Below are positions 32,614 to 43,859 of a DNA stretch of 64,000 bases, in pieces. The position numbers and the translations under genes were made by a program. Source of the DNA: Lucinisca nassula (Eukaryota > Mollusca > Bivalvia > Lucinida > Lucinidae); the NCBI GenBank assembly GCA_963580285.1, contig OY757025.1, positions 120,935,223-120,999,222 on the forward strand. Direction: 5' to 3'. The number at the start of each line of letters is the position of its first letter. Within the stretch, counting starts at the first letter, position 1. The notes under the pieces were generated by a model. The model did not search any database, had not been told where the DNA came from, and worked only from the letters and a program-made list of their open reading frames with translations.

Positions 32614-33220
32614 AGGCCCCTGTCTATCAGGGCTTGGAGAAATAGGCTGGGCTGCATGGTGCTTCCACACAGAGCAGAAACCCACCAAATATGAGTACTG
32701 GTAAACTGCTTAAACCCCTGTCACACCAGGGCCGCGTTTTCAGGGTGTCCAAGAAAAATGCAGAACGCCAAGGTGCGGGATGTTAAACATCAAATCACTC
32801 AATCAATTATAAAAGAGGAGCTTATATGGCATTGTAGGAGACCTCTGCGCCCCTGCCGAGCTCCTGTGGCGTTGTAGGAGACCTTACTGCGCTGCTATGG
32901 CAACCTTACGGCAACCTCACAGCGCTCTGATCAGAACGCCGAGCGATGGCGTTTGTTTTGAGCATGCTCAAAATGCGCGCCGTCGCTTGGCGTTCTGTGC
33001 GATCCTAGGCGTCGACTGGCGATGCCACTGCATAGCTACGGCGATGTTTGGGATGGTACTGCGTGCACCTCGGCGTTCTGCATTTTTCTTGGACGCCGTG
33101 AGAACGCAGTCCTGGCGTGACAGCAGTTTAACCCAACTTTTCCTTGGCAGTGTGGTTAGGTAATTTAACTGACTAGCTCTATATGACCTTAATAGTGTTG
33201 ACTGGGCCCTAAAACTTAAT
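32614..33220 (+). mobile_element. SINE-1/SINE-5-like copy split by element P2
   Basis: The head half ends GAGTACTGGTAAACTGCTTA at 32714. The tail half resumes at 33130 and ends GTGTTGACTGGGCCC near 33210. The tail resembles SINE-5, showing that SINE-1 and SINE-5 share the region after CTGGTAA. Confidence 0.6.
32713..33130. mobile_element. Element P2, fold-back relative of P1
   Basis: AACCCCTGTCACACCAGGG at left and CCTGGCGTGACAGCAGTT at right. The first ~65 bp (CAAGAAAAATGCAGAACGCC) recur inverted at the other end. TTAA is on both sides. It splits a SINE. Confidence 0.72.
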
Positions 33221-33459
33221 ACCAAACTCCCAGTGTCCTGACATGTCAATAAACCCTTATTTTACAAGATTGTCACCTGCTACAATTACAGTTATTTAAA
33301 CAGAGTGGTGTAGTGTGTCGCAGAGATGTTCGGTAATGCACAAATCGATGGAAATGGCCAACAAGATGCTGTCTGGAATTAGCATCAGTTTTAATAATGA
33401 AGTCACCATATGTCTATACCTCCCTTGACACTTAAGTAGCTGACATTTGCTCAGACGAC

Positions 33460-34195
33460 ATACCATAATAATCCTAATTATTGGGACAGACAGGCCAAAG
33501 CAAACAGTGCAGACCAAGATCGGACTGAAGGAGCAGTCTAACCAGGGTCAACACTATGCCATTTCAGGCCATCCTAAAAAAAATTTATTTGCTGTTCTCA
33601 TACCCATCATATATGAGGTGGGTAGGAAAGAAGGTAGGTCTTTTATTTTTTTAGATCTGAAAAGATATAATTATGACCCTTAAAGCACCATACAACAACT
33701 GGAAACATCATTTCAAATGCTTATTTTCTGATTTTTCAGAGAAAATCAGGATTGAAATTTCATTTGAATGGTCTGCTAGACCATTCAAATGAAATGTCAA
33801 GCCTGTTTTTTATTTGAATGATCTGCTAAACCAGTCTAATGAAATGTCAAGCCTGATTTTCTCTGAAAAAAAAAAAAAATAAAACAGCAAAAAAAAAAAA
33901 AAAAACAAGAATGTCATCTTGAAATTTGGCTTAGTGTATTAAATTTGAGTTTAATCAGGATTTAAAAAAAAAAAAATCTTTTCTCAGAATCGTAATAAAA
34001 TTTTTTGGGTAGGGGCAATCTGTGTGGGTAGGTAGGAGCACAGCAAACTAAGAATTTTTTAAGGATGGCCACATCTGCACTTTTTCCACATCTAGCTGGA
34101 TCGTGAAACAAATTTGTTATAAAAAATTGAGAATTATAACAAGTCATCCAGGTGTGCAAATTTTTATGATCTTTACAGTATTTAACCTAAAATGC
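33460..34195. mobile_element. MITE-C split by element G
   Basis: GTGCAGACCAAGATCGGACT to about 33566, and ACATCTGCACTTTTTCCACA to TTTACAGTATTTAACC after 34071, in the order of the copy at 17690. Confidence 0.6.
33567..34070. mobile_element. Element G: inverted-repeat element inside MITE-C
   Basis: GGCCATCCTAAAAAAAATT at left and AATTTTTTAAGGATGGCC at right, continuing as TTTGCTGTTCTCATACC against its imperfect inverse. The interior has further hairpins (GTCTGCTAGACCATTCAAAT) and A-tracts. MITE-C sequence flanks it. Confidence 0.68.
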
Positions 34196-34204
34196 CAATC
34201 ACAA

Positions 34205-35170
34205 GTTCAGAACTAGAGTGTTCAGTTGATGGCACGCCATTGCAAATCCCTACACTTCTGACAGAGCCAAATATAACGCTGTTTTTCGCACGCCCTGGTT
34301 GGTGTCATTTAATGTATCTTATTATAGGGAACAAGAATATAAATGGACTAGGAGTGGGGATCTGAACGGTTTCTGAGATATAATTTTGTTTGTTTGATTT
34401 GAGGTTTAACGTCCCCGTCAACACTGTAAAGGTCATTTTGGAGACGTTGCTTCCAATTTTGTGGGACTTTTACCCGACATTGAGATGAAATGACATTTCA
34501 AGCCCTGTCGCCCAATGAGACCAATAGGGTTTATTAGCATGGACGGTCCGCCTCGCACCGCGGTTCCTGGACAGGCTTAGATCCTCTAAGCGGTTTACCA
34601 GTACTAGTGTGCGGGCCGGATTCAGCTCTGCGTGGAAGCATCGTGCAGCCCATATATTTCTTCAAGCCCCTATGGGCGGGGGCGGTTTCTGAGATATAAT
34701 GCCTTTAATGAAACGGAGGGGGTGGGGCATGGCCCTGGTCTGGTGCCCTCCAGGTTACTGTCAATGAAAGCGTCTTATAATAAGGAACAAGAGTATATCT
34801 GCTTTATGGGTGGGGATCTGAATGGTTTCTGAAATGTATGTTCTTTTATGAAGTGGAGGGATGGAGTATGGCCTCAGTGTAACCCAGGAGTCACCCTGGC
34901 TGGCAGTTCTAAAGCGTCCTATGGTAAGGAACAAGAATATACATGTATGTGGTTTAGGGGTGGGGATCTAAACAGTTTCTGAGATATAAGGTCTTTAATG
35001 AAATGGACGTGGTGTGGCAATGCCCCAGCAAACTCCGGGAGACCTCCAGGTTGCTGTCACTGAAAGCCTCTTATCATAAGGAACAAGAGTATTATATATG
35101 GTTTATGGGTGGGGATCTATACAGTTTCTCAGATAATAGGCTTTTTCTAAAGTGGAAGGGGTGGGGTAAG
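34205..35170 (-). repeat. ~145-bp tandem array, reverse copy of the 1-1740 array
   Basis: TTTCTGAGATATAA-like sites and AAGGAACAAGARTATA recur about every 136-155 bp (34368/34684, 34820, 34975, 35123). CTTATNATAAGGAAC is the reverse complement of GTTCCTTATGATAAG in the first array. A HINE 3'-end-like piece, GATGGCACGCCATTG, lies at about 34232. SINE-1 occupies 34385-34682. Confidence 0.75.
34385..34682 (-). mobile_element. SINE-1, complete, 17-18 bp TSD
   Basis: GGTTTCTGAGATATAAT at 34368-34384 and 34684-34700 is the TSD (one more C matches). The element sits in a reverse-oriented 145-bp repeat array, the same kind of target as the copy at 448. Confidence 0.88.
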
Positions 35171-35657
35171 GCCAGCATCAATGTTAGCATCCATCATATG
35201 TCAACAATTTGCATAAAAAGACTACTCCTCCTAAACCATTTGGCCAATTTGATTCAAACTTTACAGGATTGTTGCTTAGGAAGCCCTCTAATAAAAATAA
35301 CTAGAACAGTTCTGCTCCATTGAAGAAGATGGCCACCGGAGTTAAACATAGAAAAAAAAAGAAAAAAAAACACTTTAAAAGACTACTCCTCCTACAACCC
35401 TGACCCTATTTCATTCAAACTTCAAATGATTTTTGCCTAAGTGACTCTTTACCAAAACAGTATAAAAGGATCTTCTTCATTAAACAAGATGGCTACCACA
35501 GCTAAAAATCTAAAAATAGAAAAATCTGTAAATTAAAATGACAACTCTTCCTACACCATTAGGCCAAATTTATTCAAGCTTCATAGGAATGTTGCCTAGG
35601 TGGCACATCCGTATGCCATAACTGGTGAGTGATGCAGGGCCATCTTGGCCCTCTTGT
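35171..35657 (+). mobile_element. HINE 3' part
   Basis: Three loose repeats with ACTCCTCCTANACC and TTCATTCAAACTTC. It ends GGTGAGTGATGCAGGGCC, ATCTTGGCCCTCTTGT, the usual subterminal motif, hairpin and CTTGT. Confidence 0.68.
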
Positions 35658-35920
35658 CTTATTGCTAAGAGACATGGATGTTATAAGCAAATGATTAGTA
35701 TTCATAGAACTAGAACTTCCAATTAAGGATCCCAATTTAACCATCTTATGTTTTCAAAACGTATTAATTAGTTTTGTTTGAAAAACATTAGCCTATTACT
35801 TTCTTATTCTTGCCCAGAACATGGCTCGTTAAAAACAGAACATGCTTATTTTGGTTTGGTGACCAGTTGTTCCAATATAATTTGTTAGTTAATTAACCTA
35901 TCTTTAACACTTTGAGCATT

Positions 35921-36130
35921 TTAACCCTTATCCTGTTGAACACAATAACCCCTACCAGTGCAAGCAGTGTAGATCCAGATCAGATGGCTTCTGAAGAAGC
36001 CATCTGATCAGGATCTACACTGTTTACCATGCAGTTTGTGAATTGATCAAATATATTGTTTTAAGTTTTTTGATTGGTGGATAGTCAGAAATGGGAGTAG
36101 ATAAATTAATTGATTCAGCAGGATGGTTAA
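35921..36130. mobile_element. MITE-A, right end shortened
   Basis: TTAACCCTTATCCTGTTGAA to TTCAGCAGGATGGTTAA. Confidence 0.8.
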
Positions 36131-36214
36131 TATGGCAGATTATATACCTATATTCTTTACATAGAAATGAGTAGCTTTTGCAAATGATTTGGGTGAGTTA
36201 GATTATTTCAGGGT

Positions 36215-36453
36215 ATTTTTTTTTTTTTTTTTTGGTTTTGGGTTTTACGGCCCTTTCAAGATTATTTCACTCATATCGAGCCGATCGTTAATCAGAGGTG
36301 GGCGAAAACCGGAGTACCCGGAGAAAAACCACCTGACCTTCCGTTGCAGAACTTGGCGTCTCACACGTGGCCCGAGCGAGGCTCGAACCTACGGCGGTGA
36401 GAGACCTAATGACTAAGAGTCAGCGCTCTTATCCACTAGGCCACGGAGGCCCG
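36215..36453 (-). mobile_element. SINE-2, tRNA-derived
   Basis: Full-length reverse-strand copy. The T-tract at 36220-36234 is the antisense of the A-rich tail and the tRNA-like head ends near 36453 (CCACTAGGCCACGGAGG). An open frame across it (from 36189) is incidental. Confidence 0.82.
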
Positions 36454-36595
36454 TAATTTAAGGGTATATGTGGTAATCAAATAATCATAACGTTTTTGTT
36501 TCTATTTTCAGGTAAGTGTGATTTAACAGACAATTGATTGGTATATGAATAAGAAAATGATGGGGATGAAAAGGTATTTTATAGTTTACATCAGG

Positions 36596-36868
36596 AAAAC
36601 ACGCCTATACAAATACATTGCCACTTTTATCGCCGAAAAAATGAAAATTTTATGATGAAAAATGGTGATATTTTTCTTATTTCTGCTCAAAATATAGATT
36701 GTGGGCACTCGTTAGAACCGCCTCATCGAGGCGGTTCGAACGAGTACCAACAATCTATATTTTAGAGCAGAAATAAGAAAAATAAGGTATACCCCCGGAA
36801 ACCCCAGTTTTACTATATAAAAGTGGGGTTCAAGGGGGTCAAATTTATATAGGTGTGTTTTCGTGATG
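36596..36868. mobile_element. MITE-M, complete reference copy
   Basis: AAAACACGCCTATACAAATA to ATAGGTGTGTTTTCGTGATG. Centre GAACCGCCTCATCGAGGCGG. TTTTTCTTATTTCTGCTC and its inverse lie on either side of the centre; these T-tracts are HINE targets in other copies. Confidence 0.85.
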
Positions 36869-36954
36869 GTAATTACATTTGTCATTTACTTTTCCCACAT
36901 ACCAGTGCTTGTGAGACCAAGACATCCCTGTCTTTACTTGCTGTTGGCTAAATC

Positions 36955-38105
36955 TGTCATTGGCACCCATTGTGACAGAAAAATGTGATCCAACACTGAT
37001 ACCCATATGCAACTTAAATCTGTCCGAAATTGGCACCCATATGAGACAGACAATATGAGACTTAAATCTGTCTCACATGGCACCGATATGAGACAGAATA
37101 TATGAGACTAAAATCTGTCTCACATTTGCTCCCATATGAGAAGAAAATATAAGACTGAAATTTGTCCCAAATTTGACCCATATGAGACTGAAAATGTGAG
37201 ACTGAAATCTGTCCTACATTGAATCTCTTATTATACCAAAAATAAGACTGAAATTTGTCTCAAATTGGCACCTATATGAGACAGAACATATGAGACTGAA
37301 ATTTGTCACACATTGGCACCCATATGGGATGGAACATATGCAACTGAAATCTATCCCACATTAGTACCCATATGAGACAGAAATCTGTCCCAAATTGGCA
37401 ACCATATGAGACAGACAATTTGAGACTGAAATCTGTCCCACATTGGCACCCATATGAGACAGAAAATATAAGAATGAAATCTGTCTCACATTGGCACCCA
37501 TATGATACAGAAAATGTAACTGAAACCTATCTCACATTGCCACCCATATGAGACAGATAATTTGTTACTGAAATGTGTCTCACATTGCCACCCATATGAA
37601 ACAGAAAATATGAGATTGAAACCTGTCTCACATTTGCACCCACAAGAGACGTAAAATTTGGGACTGAAACCTGTCTCACATTGGCACCCATATGAGACAG
37701 AAAATATGAGACTGAAATCTCCCACATTGGTACCCATATGAGACAGAAAATATGAGACTGAAATCTCCCACATTGGTACCCATATGAGACAGAAAATATG
37801 TGACTGAAATCTCCCACATTGATACCCATATGATACAGAAAATTATTGATTGAATCTGTCCCACATAGGCACCCATATGAGACAGAAAATATGAGACTGA
37901 AATCTCCCACATTGGTACCCATATGATACAGAAAATTATTGATTGAAATCTGTCCCACATAGGCACCAATATGATACAGAAAATATGAGACTGAAATCTC
38001 CCACATTGGTACCCATATGATACAGAAAATTATTCATTGAAATCTGTCCAACATAGGCACCCATATGATACAGAAAATATGAGACTGAAATCTGTCTCAC
38101 AGGCT
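36955..38105 (-). repeat. 48-bp minisatellite, about 24 units
   Basis: Unit built from CATTGGCACCCATATGAGAC and AGAAAATATGAGACTGAAAT. Some units are 44-46 bp (CTGAAATCTCCCACATTGG). 48 bp equals 16 codons, so frames of up to 159 codons remain open on the minus strand; there is no start context or unique flank to suggest a protein. Confidence 0.85.
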
Positions 38106-38365
38106 GACATGATTGCAGCTCATATGTGACTTTAGACGTCAAGACGTGCCGAATAACGTTGGCTTTGTACACTAACGACATTGGCTGGTAAAAGACCAAC
38201 TCAGAAGTTCTATAACTTCATTATTTCAATTCTTTATTTCAGAATAAGATGTGTTTGTTTGATTTGATGTTTAACGTCCCTTTCAACGCTGTACCTCAAG
38301 CTTGGGTATAAATCAAAAGTAACATTTTGATACCAAAATTTCTTGTGTTTGGTTTTGTCTCAGTT

Positions 38366-40022
38366 TCTCATAACAATAACACGCCCATGCGACATAGTGC
38401 ATTTTTTCCTCATCTTCAAAATGGCTTCTTTTCTGAAATTTCATGATATTTTCTTTATTTTTACTACAAACATAGGTTGTGGGTGCTCGTTAGAACCGCC
38501 TCATTGAGGGGGTTCTAACGAGTACCCACAATCTATGTCTTGGAGCAGAAATAATAAAAACTAGAATCGCGCAGTTGATGGCACGCCATCGCATATCCCC
38601 ACGCTTTTTTAAAGATACGCCACTATATAAGTTCTCAATTGCAACTCCCACCCAATCTTAAGATCAAAATTCCGAAAGTGTCATGCACTCCTCAGACCAA
38701 AGACCTATCAGTTCCCAATGTTTTATGTTTCTATCTGAAATGGCGTAGGAGGAGTTATCCCGTAGTCGTTAAAAAGGGGGTTATGGGGTGAAAATCCAAG
38801 TTTTTGACCTCTGGTGACCTCAAACCTGACCCTAGGGGTCAAATTTAAATTTAAATTTCAAAAATAAAAATTTCCAGAAATATATCGAAGGGAATGGCAT
38901 GATGAGTAGAAAACATTACAACCAAAATTTGACCCCTTGGGTCAATTTTGAGGTCACCAGAGGTCAAAAACTGATTTGACCCCTTTACCGGATAACTCCT
39001 CCTAGACCGTTATAGATAGAAACTTGAAACTTTGGGAACTGATAGATCTTTGGTCTGGGGAGTGCATGACACTTTCGGAATTTTGATCACACCCCTACGG
39101 TAGGGCCCAGGGGGTGGGGCCCGCGGGGGTCAAAAATAAAAATTTCCAGAACATGGTCGTGTAATATATCAAAGTGAATGGCATGATGAGTAGAAAACAT
39201 TACAACCAAAATTTGACCGCTGGGGTCAATTTTGAGGTCATCAGAGGTCAAAAACTGATTTTGACCCCTTTACCCCCATACATTACTGTTACCGGATAAC
39301 TCCTCCTAGACAGTTATAGATAGAAACTTGAAACTTCGGGAACTGATAAAACTTTGGTCTGGGGAGTGCATAACACTTTCGGAATTTTGATCCTACCCCT
39401 GGGAGTGGGGCCAGGGGTGGGGCACCTTGGGGATAAAAAATCAAAGTTTTCAGAACATGGTCGTGTAGCATATTAACATGGTCGTGTAGCATATTAAATC
39501 GAACGGCATGATGAGTAGAATGCATCACAATCAAAATTTTACCCCTCGGGTCAAACACCCATAGGGGATGGCGCAGGGGATGGGGCCCACGGGGAAGCAT
39601 GGGGATATGCGATGGCTTGCCATTGACGGTGCGATTCTAGTTGTTATGTATTCTACTCATTATGCCGTTCGATTTGATATGTCACACGACCAGGTTCTGA
39701 AAACTTTGATTTTTTACCCCCGGGGCACCCCACCCCCTTGCCTGGCCCCTAGGGGTAGGATCAAAATTCCGAAAGTGTCATGCACTCCTCAGACCAAAGA
39801 CCTATCAGTTCCCAAAGTTTTAAGTTTCTAGCTGTAAAAGTGTGGGAGGAGTTGTCCGGTAAGACGGACGGACGGATGTACGGACGACGGAGACAATTAC
39901 AATATCCCCACTTTTTCTTCGAAAAGCGTGGGGATAATAATGTATACCTCACTTAAACCCCTGTTTTCTCCACATAAAGAGGTGTTTAGAGGGATGTTCA
40001 TTACACTGACTTGTTAGCATTA
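38366..40022. mobile_element. MITE-M split by a composite HINE
   Basis: AATAACACGCCCATGCGACA to AGCAGAAATAATAAAAA (38560). It resumes ATGTATACCTCACTTAAACC (39939) and ends ACACTGACTTGTTAGCATTA. Confidence 0.75.
38561..39938 (-). mobile_element. HINE, composite, inside MITE-M
   Basis: Read on the minus strand it opens TATCCCCACGCTTTTCG with a GTGGGGATA partner and ends GCGTGGGGATATGCGATGG, hairpin GGCACGCC-like, then CGATTCTAG. A second 3' end in the opposite orientation lies at 39593-39643. The middle carries inverted repeats around GAAAGTGTCATGCACTCC, so two copies may be fused. MITE-M sequence flanks the whole. Confidence 0.72.
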
Positions 40023-40054
40023 TGTCCAGATGCTGGAGAAAAGGGCTGCCATCA

Positions 40055-40176
40055 AGTCTTCACGTACAGGTTGTAAGAGAGAACATTGCTTAGTACTGGT
40101 TCTACCCAGGAAAAGAGGGCCACATGGAAGATTAGTACTAGTTTACTAAATGTGTTACCCTCTATAAATAAGGTCG

Positions 40177-40207
<31 letters not shown>

Positions 40208-40208
40208 G
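40055..40208 (+). mobile_element. SINE-6, 5'-truncated, (ATT)n tail
   Basis: ATTGCTTAGTACTGGTTCTA, AAAGAGGGCCACATGGAAGA and an (ATT)n tail of about nine units. Confidence 0.72.
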
Positions 40209-40354
40209 AAAAAGAATCAATCATTGTTGTTTAGTGGGGACAGGAGGTCTAGTGGTCTCCTAGCCTAATTTCTACTGAGATCCCTGGATACTGTTATTAT
40301 GTACTAGTGATCAACATTTGTTCGTGTGACGTTTTTGTTAACCAATGTCAGAAA

Positions 40355-40500
40355 TTAAACTTTTCCTGCTGAATAGTTTAATTCAGCCACACCCATTTCT
40401 GACCCTCAACCAATCAGAATGCTTGATGCTATTTATTGCTACAAATTCATGAAGAAGCATGAGGCAGTTCTAATGAGTACCCACAATCTATGTTTGAACA
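40355..40500. mobile_element. Fused fragments of MITE-A and MITE-M
   Basis: TTTTCCTGCTGAATAGTTTA to about 40448 is a MITE-A left arm. GAGGCAGTTCTAATGAGTAC to 40490 is a MITE-M half. The 31-bp minisatellite starts directly after. Confidence 0.6.
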
Positions 40501-42400
40501 ATGCCTTGACCTTGGACACAGTTGAATAGTGCCTTGGTCTCTTTTGATGCAGTTGAACAATGCCTTGGTCCCTGTGGTCTTTGGATCCGTATGTGTGTGA
40601 ATTCGCGTTTAACGTCACTTTCAACAATTTTTCAGTCATATCACGATGGTGTCTGGTTGCGACAGGGAGCTCAATGCTCACTTTTATAGTGCTGCCTCAC
40701 TGAAGTATCATCTCCCAGACACATTACATGATACCACACCCAGTCACATTATCCAGACACTGGGTCGACCAGTCCTAGCTCTACCCCGTAAATCTGAGTG
40801 CCAAGCGAGGAGCAGCTACTACCATTTTTAATGACTTTGGTATGTCCCGGCCCGGGATCGAAAGGTCTTTGGATGCCTTGAGCTCTTTGGATGGAGTTGA
40901 ACAATGTGATGACTTCTTTGGAGACAGTTGAACAATGCCTTGGCCCCTTTCTATATAGTTGAACAATGTGTTAATCCCTTTGGATGCAGTTAAACATTGT
41001 CTTGACCCCTTTGGATACAGTTGAACAATGCCTTGACTCCTTTGGATGCAGTTAAATAATTCCTTGACCTTGACCTCTTTGGATACAATTGAACAATGCC
41101 TTGACCCCTTTTGATGCTGTTCAGGAATGCCTTGACCTCTTTGGATACGGTTGAACAATGCTTTGGCCCCTTTGGATACAGTTAAACTATTCCTTGACCT
41201 TGACCTTTTTGGACACAGTTGAACAATGCCTTGACCTCTTGGATACAGTTGAACAATGCCTTGACCCCTTTGGATGCAGTTGGACAATGCCTTTACCTCT
41301 TTGGATACAGTTGAACAAAACGTCTTTGGATACAGTTGAACACTGTCTTTACTCCTTTGGATGCAATTAAATTTCCTTGACTTTGACCTCTTTGGATACA
41401 GTTGAACAATGCATTGACCTCTTTTGATGCAATTGAACATTGCCTTAACCCCTTTGGATACAGTTGAACAATGCCTTGACCTCTGTGGATATGGTTAAAC
41501 AGTGCCTTGACCCCTTTGGATGCAGTTGAACATCGCCTTAACCCCTTTGGATACAGTTTAACAATGCCTTGACCCCTTTGGATGTAGTTGAACATTGCCT
41601 TAACCTCTTTGGATGCAGTTGAACATCGCCTTAACCCCTTTGGATACAGTTGAACAATGCCTTAACCTCTTTGGATGCAGTTGAACAATGCCTTAACCCC
41701 TTTGGATGCAGTTGAACATCGCCTTAACCCCTTTGGATACAGTTGAACAATGCCTTAACCTCTTTGGATGCAGTTGAACAATGCCTTAACCTCTTTGGAT
41801 ACAGTTGAACATCTCCTTAACCCCTTTGGATACAGTTGAACATTGCCTTAACCTCTTTGGATGCAGTTGAACAATGCCTTAACCTCTTTGGATGCAGTTG
41901 AACAATGCCTTAACCTCTTTGGATACAGTTGAACATCTCCTTAACCCCTTTGGATACAGTTGAACAATGCCTTAACCTCTTTGGATGCAGTTGAACAATG
42001 CCTTAACCTCTTTGGATGCAGTTGAACATTGCCTTAACCCCTATGGATACAGTTGAACATTGCCTTAACCTCTTTGGATGCAGTTGAACAATGCCTTAAC
42101 CTCTTTGGATGCAGTTGAACATTGCCTTAACCCCTATGGATACAGTTGGACAATGCCTTTATTGATTTGGGTACAGCTGAACAATGCCCTGGCCTCTTTG
42201 GATACAGTTGAACAATGCCTTGACACTTTTGGATGCATTTGAACAATGCCTTGATCCCTTTGCATACAGTTGAACAATGCCTTGACCTCTGATCTCTTTG
42301 GATACAGTTGAACTATGTCTTGACCCCTTTGGATACAGTTGAACAATGCCTTGATCTTTTTGGACACAGCTGAACAATGCATTGGCCCCTTGAATTAAAC
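40490..42400 (-). repeat. 31-bp minisatellite, about 50 units
   Basis: Unit TTGAACAATGCCTTAACCTC plus TTTGGATGCAG. Two alternating variants (GATGCAG and GATACAG; CTCT and CCCC) form higher-order blocks around 41580-42140. SINE-4 and SINE-3 have inserted. A 219-codon minus-strand frame (40781-41440) shifts through the 31-bp units and is not a gene. Confidence 0.88.
40587..40863 (-). mobile_element. SINE-4 inside the 31-bp minisatellite
   Basis: Reverse-strand copy. GGTCTTTGGAT at 40576-40586 and 40864-40874 is an 11-bp TSD and is part of the minisatellite unit. The tRNA-like B-box end, CCCGGGATCGAA, is at the right edge and partly trimmed. Confidence 0.82.
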
Positions 42401-42422
42401 AACAATGCTGATGCAGTGACCT

Positions 42423-42586
42423 AGAAGCCTCTGTGGTGTAGTGGTTTCGCTACTCACCTTGTAAACCAGGGGTCGCAGGATCGATCCTGGGCTTCTCCAG
42501 ACTTTTGGATGAGTCTTTAAACTGAGGTTCAGTCTCTGTATGACCTTAGCTGTTGGTGGGACGTAAAACTCGAACACTCACTCACT
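42423..42586 (+). mobile_element. SINE-3, tRNA-derived, with 15-bp TSD
   Basis: Same head and tail as the copy at 45309. CTGATGCAGTGACCT is present at 42408-42422 and again at 42587-42601, a clean TSD that shows insertion in the distal end of the 31-bp minisatellite. Confidence 0.82.
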
Positions 42587-42655
42587 CTGATGCAGTGACC
42601 TCTTTGCATGCAAGTGAACAATGCTTATATAAGCAGTTCTAAAATTAATGAGGGC

Positions 42656-42868
42656 TTAACCCTTATCTTGCTGAATATTCATTTAAGCCACACCCATTTC
42701 TGTCTATCAACCAATCAAATTACTTGATGTAATTTATTGCTACAAATTCATAAACTGAATACCAAACAGTGTAGATCCTGATCAGATGGCTTCTGAAGAA
42801 GCCATCTGATCAGGATCTACACTGTTTGCAAAGATAGGGGTTGTGGTGAACAGCAAGATAAGGGTTAA
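42656..42868. mobile_element. MITE-A, complete
   Basis: TTAACCCTTATCTTGCTGAA to GAACAGCAAGATAAGGGTTAA, with one of the most perfect core hairpins in the window (42773-42832). Confidence 0.87.
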
Positions 42869-43212
42869 CATCTGCTGGTAAACATACTTTGAAGGACTTC
42901 CAATAGTATGGCATAGAATATTAGCTTCTGGTCTACATGCTAATCTGGCAAAGGAACAATAGTTTTTATCTCCAGATTAACTACTGAATGAGTAAACAAG
43001 CAAGCCCACAAGAAAAAAATATGTGCAGTGATAGTTGCAAGAAAAACTGTCATGTTCAGTTAGTCAATAGGTGGTTTAGTCCAGTTATCAGATGGAACAG
43101 TCACTGATAAACAACACAGAAACTTAGACTGATCAGCCTGTATGCTTCTCTTTGTATTCATGGCCACACATGCAGTTTTACTGGAATGCCTGTGAATTGG
43201 AATGTTTACAAT

Positions 43213-43439
43213 TAACCCATTTTGTACCAGGAACCCCAAATTGGGTAATTCGCAAACAGTGTAGGCCCGATCAGACGCCGCAGAATGCGGCGTCTGATCA
43301 GGGCCTACACTGTATGCAAAAAGTTCAACGATTGTCCCATATAAATTTTGCTGAAAACATAACCTGACACCCCTAAATTTCGAAATGGACTCCTGCTATA
43401 TATATTGTGGAAGATTACATTTGGTACAAAAAGGGTTAA
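43213..43439 (+). mobile_element. MITE-B, complete
   Basis: TTAACCCATTTTGTACCAGG to TTTGGTACAAAAAGGGTTAA. The core has CAGACGCCGCAGAATGCGGC, a perfect inner palindrome. Confidence 0.85.
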
Positions 43440-43689
43440 GTAGCTATGTTGGTATTAATTGAGACAAGATCCACGTTTTTTTGTGGTTTGATCAAAAGCT
43501 GATACAAAACAAAAATAGTGACCGGTCATAAACATATTTATCTGTAGATTTACACAAAGATAAACTTAATTCCTTGTAGATTTCATAATAGTATCAGATT
43601 TTAATTGTTCTGGATTTTTTAAGCTCAAAATCTTATTTTAGGTGCCGTAAACGTCCTAAAAATGACGACTTCTTGAGAAGTTACTATAT

Positions 43690-43855
43690 TTCTCCTCCAA
43701 TTTCAAGATTCAGCAAGGAGTCCAAAAGGTGCTGACAGTATGGCAAATAGTGTAGACCCTGATCAGACTGCTCCTTCAGGAGCAGTCTGATCTGGGTCTG
43801 CACTGTTTGCTTAGGCCTCTCTGTCCAAATACTTAGGATCATTACAGTGATACAT
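43690..43855. mobile_element. MITE-C
   Basis: GTGTAGACCCTGATCAGACT, GCTCCTTCAGGAGC, AGTCTGATCTGGGTCTGC, then AATACTTAGGATCATTACAG. Confidence 0.68.
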
Positions 43856-43859
43856 GTTT

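Noticed and set aside
32897..33163. Arginine/alanine-rich 88-codon frame
   Set aside because: Inside GC-rich element P2, with an equivalent frame on the other strand.
37527..38006. 159-codon minus-strand open frame with a 16-residue repeat
   Set aside because: Product of the 48-bp minisatellite; no start context, splice sites or unique sequence.
40781..41440. 219-codon minus-strand open frame
   Set aside because: Lies in the 31-bp minisatellite and part of a SINE-4.
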